Shown here one piece after another: positions 33,493 to 41,413 of a stretch of 64,000 bases of DNA. Source of the DNA: Dechloromonas sp. Dech2017 (GTDB lineage Bacteria > Pseudomonadota > Gammaproteobacteria > Burkholderiales > Rhodocyclaceae); assembly GCA_009469585.1 (NCBI GenBank), contig SSXW01000020.1, positions 1-64,000 on the forward strand, read 5' to 3'. Each line of letters opens with the position of its first letter. Positions within the stretch are counted from its first letter, which is position 1. The notes beneath the pieces were generated by a model, which saw only the letters and a program-made list of their open reading frames with translations, was not told where the DNA came from and did not search any database. The position numbers and the translations under genes are program-made.

Positions 33493-35253
33493 CTAACCTT
33501 TGATGAACGGTTGAAGACGCAGCATGTCGGCCATGCCATCGGCCGACAACGGCCGGCTGAAGAGAAAGCCCTGCGCCATGTCGCAGCCCATTTTACGCAA
33601 CAGGGCGAGCTGCTCGGCGCTTTCGACGCCCTCGGCGAGCACCGTCATGCGCAGGCTGCGCCCCATGCTGACGATGGTCGAGGCGATGGCCCTGTCGTCG
33701 GGATCAGTTTCCAGGTCATTGACGAAGGAGCGGTCGATCTTCAGCTTGCCGACCGGAAAACGCTTCAAATAAGCGAGCGACGAGTAGCCGGTGCCGAAAT
33801 CGTCGAGCGACAGCTCGACCCCCATGCGGTGCAGCGCCGACAGCGTGCCGAGGTTGATGTCGGCATCGTGCATCACGGTGCGCTCGGTCAGTTCCAGTTC
33901 GAGCCGGCTGGCTTCCAGCCCCGAGGCGGCGAGCGCCCCGGCCACCACCTCGACGAAGCCGGCCTGCCGGAACTGAACCGGCGCCACGTTGACCGCCATG
34001 GCCAGCGCCGGCAGCCCTTCGTCGGCCCAGGCCTGGGCCTGCCGGCAAGCCTCGCACAGAACCCAGTCGCCAAGCGGGTTGATCAGGCCGGTTTCCTCGG
34101 CGACGTGGATGAAGCGGTCGGGCATGATCATGCCGAGCTCGGGATGCTGCCAGCGGATCAGCGCCTCGACGCCGATGATCAGGCCGCTCTGCAGGTTGAC
34201 CAGCGGCTGGTAGTGGAGAACGAACTCGTCCTGGGCCAGCGCCCGGCGCAGGTTGCTTTCCATCAGCAGCCGGTCGAGGGTGGCCGTGTTCATCTCGCTG
34301 GAGTAGAACTGGAAGCAGTTGCGGCCGATGTCCTTGGCCCGGTACATGGCGGTGTCGGCGTTGCGCAGCAAGGTTTCGAGATCGCGGCCATCGGCCGGAT
34401 AAATGCTGATGCCGAGCGATGGCGTCACCGTCAGTTCGTGGCCGGCAACCTCGAAGGGCCGGGCGAAGACGTCGACCAGGCGGCGAGCGACCTCGGTGGC
34501 CGCCGCCGTATGGAAGCCGGGCATGGCGAAAATGAATTCGTCGCCGCCGAGGCGGGCCACGGTATCGATGCGCCGGACGACACGGTCGAGCCGCCGCGCC
34601 ACTTCGCACAGCAGTTCGTCGCCGACGCTGTGGCCGAGCGAATCGTTGACCCGCTTGAAGTGATCGAGGTCGAGAAAGACGACGGCGATCTCGCTGTGCT
34701 CGCGCTCGGCAGCGGCCAGCAACTGCACGAAGCGTTCGCGAAACAGGCGGCGGTTGGGCAGGCCGGTCAGCACGTCGTAGTCGGCCAGTTCGCGGATGCG
34801 CAGTTCGGCGGCCTTCTCGGCCGAGATGTCGAGCACGGTGCCGACCGTTGCCGGCCGGCCGCCGAATGCCGACTGGGCGCCGAGGATGGTTACCGGGAAG
34901 GTCGAACCGTCCTTGCGGATGGCGGTCAGTTCGTAGTGGTGGCCGCTGGCGCCGGGCGTCGGCTCCTGCATCTGGGCCATGACGAAACCGTGCTGCTCGG
35001 GGGCGACCAGGTCGAGCGGACTCATGCGGTCGACGAGTTCTTCGGCGGAAAAACCGAAAAGCCGGACAAAGCAGGGATTGACGTACTTGAAACACCGGTC
35101 CTGGAACACGAAGATGCCGACCTGCGCCGCCTCCATGGCCGACCGGAACATCGCCTGGCGATCGCCCGGTGGCTGGCCCGAGCCTTCTGGCCCGCCCGTC
35201 CCGCCATCCGAAATACGCTGTCTGGCCATTCTTTCCCCGAGCCCTGCGGCCAT
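33493..35253 (-). CDS. PAS-GGDEF-EAL cyclic-di-GMP protein
   Basis: A 586-residue signalling protein. It has a PAS domain (about 35-155, FRSAMEAAQVGIFVFQDRCFKYVNP) and a GGDEF domain with an intact catalytic LGGDEF. An EAL domain follows, with GVEALIRW and DDFGTGYSSLAYL intact. It could therefore make and degrade c-di-GMP. There are no membrane segments, so it is a cytosolic sensor. AAGGGG lies 5 nt before the ATG. Its position inside a copper/haem gene run is unusual. Confidence 0.93.
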   Translation of the reverse strand: MAAGLGERMARQRISDGGTGGPEGSGQPPGDRQAMFRSAMEAAQVGIFVFQDRCFKYVNPCFVRLFGFSAEELVDRMSPLDLVAPEQHGFVMAQMQEPTPGASGHHYELTAIRKDGSTFPVTILGAQSAFGGRPATVGTVLDISAEKAAELRIRELADYDVLTGLPNRRLFRERFVQLLAAAEREHSEIAVVFLDLDHFKRVNDSLGHSVGDELLCEVARRLDRVVRRIDTVARLGGDEFIFAMPGFHTAAATEVARRLVDVFARPFEVAGHELTVTPSLGISIYPADGRDLETLLRNADTAMYRAKDIGRNCFQFYSSEMNTATLDRLLMESNLRRALAQDEFVLHYQPLVNLQSGLIIGVEALIRWQHPELGMIMPDRFIHVAEETGLINPLGDWVLCEACRQAQAWADEGLPALAMAVNVAPVQFRQAGFVEVVAGALAASGLEASRLELELTERTVMHDADINLGTLSALHRMGVELSLDDFGTGYSSLAYLKRFPVGKLKIDRSFVNDLETDPDDRAIASTIVSMGRSLRMTVLAEGVESAEQLALLRKMGCDMAQGFLFSRPLSADGMADMLRLQPFIKG

Positions 35254-35278
35254 CTAAGCCCCTTGCCGTTATCCCTGA

Positions 35279-37486
35279 TTATTTTTGTGGTCGCCACCGT
35301 TTCAGCAAAAGCGAGTTCGAAACGACGGAAACCGAACTCATCGCCATGGCGGCGCCGGCCACCACCGGGTTGAGCAAACCCAGCGCCGCCAGCGGAATTC
35401 CCAGGACATTGTAGATGAAAGCGAAGAAAAGATTTTGCCGGATTTTCCCCAAGGTGGCCGTGGACAGGGCGATGGCATCGGCCACGCCGCGCAGGTCGCT
35501 GCGGATCAGGGTGAGGTCGGCGGCCTCGATGGCGGCGTCGGAGCCGGCGCCGATGGCGAAGCTGACGTCGGCCGCGGCCAGCGCCGGGGCGTCGTTGATG
35601 CCGTCGCCGACCATCGCCACCAGGCCGCCCTCGGCGCGCAGGGCCTGCACCGCCGCCGCCTTGTCGCCGGGCATGATCTCGGCGCGGAATTCCTCGATGC
35701 CGGCCTCGGCGGCGATGGCCGCCGCCGTCGCCGCGTTGTCGCCGGTCAGCATGACCACCCGGATGCCGTGCCGGCGCAGGGCGCTCACCGCCGCCCGGGA
35801 GGTCGGGCGCAGGGCATCGGCGATGGCGAACAGGGCGAGCAGCGCATCGCCTTCGGCCAGCCCGACCACCGTCTTGCCGGCCCGCTGCAATTCGACAACG
35901 GCCGGGTCGTCGGCCAGTCCCAGCCAGCCGGGCGAACCCAGGCGCAACGCCCGGCCATCGACCTCGCCTTCGATCCCCTGCCCGGCCAGGGCTTTGAAAT
36001 TTGCGACTTTTTTGCCGTCGACCGCAGCGATCGCCCCCCCGCCCGGCGCCGCATCATGGGCGGCGACGATGGCCCGGGCCAGCGGATGCTCGGAGTTCTG
36101 TTCGAGGGCGGCGGCCAGCGCCAGCGCCTCGTCACCGCCCAGGCGCCGGGGCACGACGTCGGTCACCTGGGGCGTGCCGCAGGTCAGCGTGCCGGTCTTG
36201 TCGAGGGCGAGCACGGCGATCTTCTCGGCCCGCTCCAGCGCTTCGGCGTTGCGGACCAGGATGCCGGCCCGCGCCCCCTGCCCGGTGCCGACCATGATCG
36301 CCGTCGGCGTCGCCAGCCCCAGCGCACAGGGGCAGGCGATGACCAGCACGGCAACGGCATTGACCAGGGCCTCGGCGAAATCGCCGGCCTGCCACCACCA
36401 GCCGACGAAGGTAAGCAGCGCGACGGCACAGACGGCCGGCACGAAAATCGCCGAAATGCGGTCGGCCAGCCGCTGCACCGGCGCCTTCGAGCCCTGGGCC
36501 TCGCCGACCAGGCGGATGATGCCGGCCAGCAGGGTATGCTCGCCGACCCCGGTCGCCCGGCAACGCAAGACGCCCTCGGCATTGGCCGTCGCCGCGAAAA
36601 CCGGGTCGCCGGCGCGCTTGCCGACCGGCATGCTCTCGCCGGTCAGCATCGCTTCGTTCACGCTCGACTGGCCGTCGACCACCTCGCCATCGACCGGCAC
36701 GCTCTCGCCCGGGCGGACGAGGAAGACGTCGCCCGGCATCAACGCGTCCACCGGCATCTCGACCCACTGCCCGGCGCGTTCGACGCGCGCCGTCTTCGGC
36801 TGCAGGCGGATCAGCGACTCGATAGCCTCCGAGGTGCGCGCCTTGGCCCGCGCCTCGAGCAGCTTGCCGAGCAGCACCAGGGTGATGACCGCCGCCCCGC
36901 CTTCGAAATAAACATGCTGGTCGAGGCCGAACAGCGTCACCACGGTTGAGAAGCCCCAGGCCATGCTGGTGCCCAGCGCCACCAGCACGTCCATGTTGGC
37001 GCCGCCGCCACGCAGCGCCTTGTAGGCGCCGTCGTAGAAACGCCAGCCGATCCAGAACTGCACCGGGGTGGCCAGCGCCAGTTGCAGCCAGTGCGGCAAC
37101 TCGTTGTGGTGGCCAGGCTCGCCGAACATGAACAGCATCTGCCCGACCAGCGGCAAGGTCAGCGCCACGGCGATCCAGAAGCGGCGGATTTCGCTGCGGT
37201 AAACGCGCAATTTCTCGGCCTTTTCCCGCTCCCGCGTTTGCCCGTCGACCGCTTCGGCGACGAAACCGGCCTTGGCCACGGCAGCCACCACAGCCGCCTC
37301 GTCGGCCAGCCCCGACAGCCTGACCCTGGCCCGTTCCGAAGCCAGATTGACGTTGGCCTGCATGCCGGCTTGGCGGTTCAGCACCTTCTCCAGCCGGGTC
37401 GAGCAGGCGGCGCAGGTCATGCCGCCGATGGCGAACTCGACCACCCGTCCGCTGTCGGCCTCGCTTACCGCGACAGTGGCCGGCAT
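35279..37486 (-). CDS. Copper-translocating P1B-type ATPase (CopA/CcoI-like)
   Basis: A 735-residue copper pump. It has one N-terminal HMA domain (GGMTCAACS, Cys25/Cys28), eight membrane helices, the CPC metal site in VIACPCALG, phosphorylation motif DKTGTLT, SEHPLA and [10 protein letters not shown]. Adjacent TauE-like, hemN and fnr genes resemble cbb3-oxidase assembly loci, so it may deliver copper to that oxidase (CcoI role) rather than detoxify. Residues 488-499 ([12 protein letters not shown]) in the nucleotide-binding domain are encoded by a repeat copy. Confidence 0.93.
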   Translation of the reverse strand: MPATVAVSEADSGRVVEFAIGGMTCAACSTRLEKVLNRQAGMQANVNLASERARVRLSGLADEAAVVAAVAKAGFVAEAVDGQTREREKAEKLRVYRSEIRRFWIAVALTLPLVGQMLFMFGEPGHHNELPHWLQLALATPVQFWIGWRFYDGAYKALRGGGANMDVLVALGTSMAWGFSTVVTLFGLDQHVYFEGGAAVITLVLLGKLLEARAKARTSEAIESLIRLQPKTARVERAGQWVEMPVDALMPGDVFLVRPGESVPVDGEVVDGQSSVNEAMLTGESMPVGKRAGDPVFAATANAEGVLRCRATGVGEHTLLAGIIRLVGEAQGSKAPVQRLADRISAIFVPAVCAVALLTFVGWWWQAGDFAEALVNAVAVLVIACPCALGLATPTAIMVGTGQGARAGILVRNAEALERAEKIAVLALDKTGTLTCGTPQVTDVVPRRLGGDEALALAAALEQNSEHPLARAIVAAHDAAPGGGAIAAVDGKKVANFKALAGQGIEGEVDGRALRLGSPGWLGLADDPAVVELQRAGKTVVGLAEGDALLALFAIADALRPTSRAAVSALRRHGIRVVMLTGDNAATAAAIAAEAGIEEFRAEIMPGDKAAAVQALRAEGGLVAMVGDGINDAPALAAADVSFAIGAGSDAAIEAADLTLIRSDLRGVADAIALSTATLGKIRQNLFFAFIYNVLGIPLAALGLLNPVVAGAAMAMSSVSVVSNSLLLKRWRPQK
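35992..36025 (-). repeat. Dispersed 34-bp repeat, copy 12
   Basis: GCGGTCGACGGC, A6, GTCGCAAATTTCAAAG, inside the copper ATPase gene in the same orientation as the gene. A weaker look-alike lies near 37225-37253. Confidence 0.7.
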
Positions 37487-37534
37487 GCGCCCCCCATCCG
37501 TCCTGGCAACACCATCTTCATCACTTCGCGCCTC

Positions 37535-38206
37535 CTAGAACCAGCCCGACAAGCGCATCAGGCCAACGAATCCGTACACCCCGAAGCCTAGCACCAACAG
37601 CCCCGACGCCATACGTACGACGGGGCGCCGGACGAATTCGTTCAGCCGGGCCAGCACCATGCCAGCCAGCAACAGGTTGGGCAGCGTGCCGAGGCCGAAG
37701 GCGAGCATCATCAGCCCGCCCCGTCCGGCCGAACCGGCGGTCAGGGCCGTGGCCAGCGCGCTATAGACCAGGCCGCAGGGCAGCCAGCCCCACAGCAGGC
37801 CAAGCGGAAAAGCCTGGGCGGCGCTGCGCGCCGGCAGGAAACGCCGGGTCAGCGGCTGGATGCGCCGCCACAGCGACTGGCCGGCGCGTTCGGTAAAAGC
37901 CAGGGCCCGGGTCAGGCCGAGCAGGTAGAGGCCGAGCGCGACCAGCATCAGGTTGGCCAGGAAATAGAGGACGAGCCGCGCCGGCTCCTGCCCGGCCAGC
38001 CCCATGCCGGCCGCCCCCAGCGCCCCGGCGATGGCACCTGCCGCGCCATAGGAGAGAATGCGCCCGACGTTGTAGGCCAGGTGCAGCGACCAGCGGCCCT
38101 CGGCCCCCATCGACAGGGCGCCGACAATGCCACCGCACATGCCGACGCAGTGCGTGCCACCGAGCAGGCCGACGAGGAAAAGCGCGAGAAAGCCGGAATC
38201 GGGCAT
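37535..38206 (-). CDS. TauE/SafE-like membrane protein (cbb3 assembly type)
   Basis: A 223-residue protein with six hydrophobic helices. It carries the motif GGTHCVGMCGGIVGAL near the N-terminus and GLLWGWLPCGLVYSAL in the middle, as in the 'sulfite exporter TauE/SafE' proteins beside ccoI/ccoG genes. The paired Cys could handle copper. It is 48 nt upstream of the copper ATPase. Confidence 0.87.
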   Translation of the reverse strand: MPDSGFLALFLVGLLGGTHCVGMCGGIVGALSMGAEGRWSLHLAYNVGRILSYGAAGAIAGALGAAGMGLAGQEPARLVLYFLANLMLVALGLYLLGLTRALAFTERAGQSLWRRIQPLTRRFLPARSAAQAFPLGLLWGWLPCGLVYSALATALTAGSAGRGGLMMLAFGLGTLPNLLLAGMVLARLNEFVRRPVVRMASGLLVLGFGVYGFVGLMRLSGWF

Positions 38207-38270
38207 CGGACCAAGCAGAAATCAGTGAAGCGGGCAGTTTACCCTGCCCGCCCCGCCGGACGCACGACGC

Positions 38271-39674
38271 TCAGATGACCTTCGAGTAGGTCGCCCGTTG
38301 CCGACCGGCCCGCAGGTAGCGGTCGAAGACCATGGAGATGATGCGCACCAGCAAGCGGCCCGGCGGCAGGACGGTGATCCACTCGCGCTCGATCTTGAGC
38401 AGGCCGGCCCGCTCCATTTCCTTCAGGTCGTCGAGTTCGGCAGCGAAATACTTGTGGAAATCGATCAGGTGGGCGCTCTCGATGCTTTCGATGGACAACT
38501 CGAAATGGCACATCAGGGCCTGGATGATCGAACGGCGCAGGATGTCGTCGGCCGTCAGCTCGATGCCCCGGAAGGCCGGCAAGGTGCCACGATCGATGGC
38601 ATCGTAGTACTCGTCGGAAGTCTTGACGTTCTGATAGTAGGTCGGCCCGACCTTGCTGATCGACGAGATGCCGAAGGACAGCATGTCGCAGTCGGCATAG
38701 GTCGAATAGCCCTGGAAGTTGCGGTGCAGGCGGCCCTGGCGCTGGGCGACGGCGAGTTCGTCGTCGGGCTTGGCGAAGTGATCCATGCCGATGAAGACGT
38801 AGCCGGCGTCGGTCAGCTTCTTGATGGCCAGCGCCAGAATCTGCAGCTTGGTGTCGGCCGACGGCAAATCGCCCTCGTTGATCCGGCGCTGCGGCTTGAA
38901 CATGCCCGGCATGTGGGCATAGTTGTAGATCGACAGGCGGTCCGGATCCATCGCCAGCACGCGTTCGATGGTCCGGTTGAAGCCCATCACCGTCTGGTGC
39001 GGCAAGCCGTAGATCAGGTCGACCGACACCGACTTGAAACCATTGGCCCGCGCATCGCGGATCACGCTGTAGGTTTCTTCCTCGCTCTGCACGCGGTTGA
39101 CCGCCACCTGCACGCGCTCATCGAAATCCTGGACACCGACGCTCATCCGGTTGAAGCCAAGTTCGCCGAGCAGGGCCACGGTCGCCGTATCGACCTTGCG
39201 CGGGTCGACCTCGATGGAATACTCGCCGCCGTCGAGCAGCTTGAAATGCTTGCGCGTCTCGCCCATCAGCTGGCGCATTTCGGCATGCGACAGGAAGGTC
39301 GGCGTACCGCCGCCCCAATGCAGCTGGATGACCTCGTGCTCACCGTCTCGCCCCTCCAGCGCCGCCGCCTGCATGTCGAGTTCCTTGGCCAGGTACTTCA
39401 GGTACTTGGCGCTGCGCCCGTGATCCTTGGTGATGATCTTGTTGCAGGCGCAGTAATAGCAAATGGTGTTGCAGAAGGGGATGTGGAAGTATAATGAAAG
39501 GGGTCGGCTGATTCCGCCGATGTTGCGCCGCCCGAGCCAGAGCTTGGCGGCTTCCGAATCGAACGCTTCCACGAAGCGGTCCGCGGTCGGATAGGACGTG
39601 TAACGAGGGCCGTTTACATCAAAGCGGCGAATGATCTGGGGATCGAAGACGAGGTTTTCGGTTGCGAAATTCAT
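38271..39674 (-). CDS. hemN: Oxygen-independent coproporphyrinogen III oxidase
   Basis: A 467-residue radical-SAM enzyme that decarboxylates coproporphyrinogen III without oxygen during haem synthesis. The cluster-binding cysteines are C68, C72 and C75, with C77 beside them (FCNTICYYCACNK). Also visible are GGGTPTFL, EVDPR and NRMSVGVQDF. The ATG at 39674 (MNFATENL) is used. Its start is 55 nt from a consensus FNR box shared with the divergent fnr gene. Confidence 0.95.
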   Translation of the reverse strand: MNFATENLVFDPQIIRRFDVNGPRYTSYPTADRFVEAFDSEAAKLWLGRRNIGGISRPLSLYFHIPFCNTICYYCACNKIITKDHGRSAKYLKYLAKELDMQAAALEGRDGEHEVIQLHWGGGTPTFLSHAEMRQLMGETRKHFKLLDGGEYSIEVDPRKVDTATVALLGELGFNRMSVGVQDFDERVQVAVNRVQSEEETYSVIRDARANGFKSVSVDLIYGLPHQTVMGFNRTIERVLAMDPDRLSIYNYAHMPGMFKPQRRINEGDLPSADTKLQILALAIKKLTDAGYVFIGMDHFAKPDDELAVAQRQGRLHRNFQGYSTYADCDMLSFGISSISKVGPTYYQNVKTSDEYYDAIDRGTLPAFRGIELTADDILRRSIIQALMCHFELSIESIESAHLIDFHKYFAAELDDLKEMERAGLLKIEREWITVLPPGRLLVRIISMVFDRYLRAGRQRATYSKVI

Positions 39675-39728
39675 GGCACATGGCATCAAAGGGTGAATGG
39701 ATTATGTTCGGATGGCCAAAAATCGCGG

Positions 39729-39742
39729 TTGACATGGATCAA
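39729..39742. promoter_or_regulatory. FNR box between hemN and fnr
   Basis: TTGACATGGATCAA matches the FNR consensus TTGAT-N4-ATCAA with one change. It lies 17 nt before the fnr ATG and 55 nt before hemN. It could activate hemN under anoxia and repress fnr. Confidence 0.8.
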
Positions 39743-39759
39743 GCCAACACAGGTTGCCG

Positions 39760-40500
39760 ATGACTCATTCACGCCCGCTGAAATCGGAAATATCGCTGTC
39801 GGTCATCAAGACCGCCTGCTCCAACTGCAATCTTCGCGAACTCTGCCTGCCTTTCGGCCTGAGCATCGACGAACTCGAACGCCTCGACGACCTGGTGTCG
39901 AGCCGCCGCCGCATCAAGCGTGGCGACTACCTGTACCGGGCCGGCGAGTCCTTCGACGCCATCTACGCCATTCGCAGCGGCTTCTTCAAGACCGACGTGT
40001 TGCTCGAGGACGGTCGCGACCAGGTCACCGGTTTCCAGATGGCCGGCGAACTGCTCGGTCTCGACGGCATCAGCACCGAGCACCATACCTGCAACGCCAT
40101 CGCCCTCGAAGACAGCGAAATCTGCGCCATTCCCTTCTCGCGGCTGGAATCCCTGTCGCGCGAAATCCACACCCTGCAGCACCATTTCCACAAGGTGATG
40201 AGCCGCGAGATCGTCCGCGACCATGGGGTCATGATGCTGCTCGGCACCATGCGCGCCGAGGAACGGCTAGCCGCCTTCCTGCTCAACCTGTCGCAGCGTT
40301 TCACCTCGCGCGGTTTCTCGCATGCCGAGTTCTACCTGCGCATGACCCGCGAGGAAATCGGCAGTTACCTGGGCCTCAAGCTGGAAACCGTGTCGCGCAC
40401 CTTCTCCCGCTTCCAGGAAGAAGGGCACATCGCCGTGCAGCAAAAACACATCCGGATTCTCAACGTCAACGGGCTGAAAGCCCTGATGAACCAGCGCTGA
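39760..40500 (+). CDS. fnr: Fnr/Anr-type oxygen-sensing regulator
   Basis: A 246-residue CRP/FNR protein. The four [4Fe-4S] cysteines are visible as Cys20, Cys23, Cys29 (ACSNCNLRELC) and Cys111 (EHHTC). A cAMP-like beta-roll and long dimer helix follow. The C-terminal HTH has recognition helix ETVSRTFSRF, typical of FNR DNA specificity. The ATG at 39760 is used. The overlapping FNR box suggests autoregulation. Confidence 0.95.
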   Translation: MTHSRPLKSEISLSVIKTACSNCNLRELCLPFGLSIDELERLDDLVSSRRRIKRGDYLYRAGESFDAIYAIRSGFFKTDVLLEDGRDQVTGFQMAGELLGLDGISTEHHTCNAIALEDSEICAIPFSRLESLSREIHTLQHHFHKVMSREIVRDHGVMMLLGTMRAEERLAAFLLNLSQRFTSRGFSHAEFYLRMTREEIGSYLGLKLETVSRTFSRFQEEGHIAVQQKHIRILNVNGLKALMNQR

Positions 40501-40512
40501 TGAGGCAGCGCC

Positions 40513-41037
40513 CTACCAGCGCAGGCGGGCCAGCTGAGTGGTTCGCTCGACCAGCCGCCGCAACAGGTCGTCGGCCTTGCTCCGGCCAGCCGTCGAACGG
40601 CCGGGCGAGTGCCACGACAGGCTGATCCGCCCGGGTTCGCCGACCGGCGCGTGAATGGCAATCGACAAGGGGCACAGGGCCAGCTGATCCGGGTGTTCGC
40701 CCACCATCTGCCAGGCCAGCAAGCTGCTGCAGAACTGGACGATCTCGGCTTCAGCGTAGGGCATGTCGACTTCGCTCCGGCTGGCTTCGGTGCGGGCCAG
40801 CATGGCCTTGAACGGAATCACCGCACCGACCACCAGCCCTTCGGCCTCGATGGCCTCGACCAGCGCCTCATGCGTTGCCTGAAAAGTGCTGCCGACCACC
40901 TGGCGCGTTTCGATGTCGGCCGGCTTCGTGGTCTGGGCAATGGCCGGGCGGCATAGCGACAGCGCGACCAAGCCAAGAAAAAAAAAGGGTACCCCGAAAG
41001 GCACCCTTAACAGATGTGAGCAAAACACCTGACGCAA
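40513..41037 (-). CDS. DUF302 family exported protein
   Basis: A 174-residue protein with an N-terminal signal (VPFGVPFFFLGLVALSLCRPAIA) followed by a DUF302 domain (EALVEAIEAEGLVVGAVIPF to LALCPLSIAIH). TTG at 41037 is chosen because AGGAG stands 6 nt upstream; a GTG at 41061 is the alternative. A run of nine T in the coding strand (40978-40986) lies in the signal peptide. DUF302 function is unknown. Confidence 0.75.
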   Translation of the reverse strand: MRQVFCSHLLRVPFGVPFFFLGLVALSLCRPAIAQTTKPADIETRQVVGSTFQATHEALVEAIEAEGLVVGAVIPFKAMLARTEASRSEVDMPYAEAEIVQFCSSLLAWQMVGEHPDQLALCPLSIAIHAPVGEPGRISLSWHSPGRSTAGRSKADDLLRRLVERTTQLARLRW

Positions 41038-41413
41038 GAAATTCTCCTGAAAAGCATTCACTGTCGCACCCACCCTGCTTCGTCCGTTCCGACCGACACG
41101 ATAGCCGGCGAAGCTGCCCGACTCAACCGGGCCACCCCGACCCCGATTGTGACAGCAAGAGATGCTAACGATCTGGTGACTATCATTGCGAACAGCATGC
41201 CAGTCGGCCGGCAAAAGCGGAAAGATCGCCGGTAATGCCTGCCAGCCGGCCTTTTCCGGCTGGCTGGCGGCGCCATCCCGCAAGCCCCCGCCCAAGCCGA
41301 CCGCTCATTTTCTGGACAGCTTGTGCTCCACTGACTCAAAACGAAGCAACCCTGGGCACGAAAAGCCCGATGCGAAACCGGGCTTTCGGTCGGTTATCGG
41401 CGATCAGACGCGA
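41038..41413. other. Intergenic region between a DUF302 gene and a TonB receptor
   Basis: A 376-bp gap with no convincing gene. It contains a Fur-like half-site (GACTATCATTGCGAACAG near 41178-41195) and the hairpin GCCAGCCGG / CCGGCTGGC at 41241-41264 followed by TGGCGG. On the minus strand the latter reads as another AGCC-type leader for the DUF302 gene. The receptor terminator at 41361-41386 closes the gap. Confidence 0.6.
41361..41386 (-). terminator. Terminator of the TonB receptor gene
   Basis: Stem AAAGCCCG / CGGGCTTT with 9-nt loop and T-run on the minus strand. Confidence 0.75.

Noticed and set aside
37225-37253. Repeat copy near the N-terminal part of the copper ATPase gene
   Set aside because: It has GCGGTCGACGGGCAAACGCG but no phased A-tracts; probably chance or very degenerate.
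39711-39735. Additional repeat copy in the hemN-fnr gap
   Set aside because: Only GGCCAAAAATCGCGGTTGAC is shared with copy 1; the core is incomplete and is overlapped by the FNR box.
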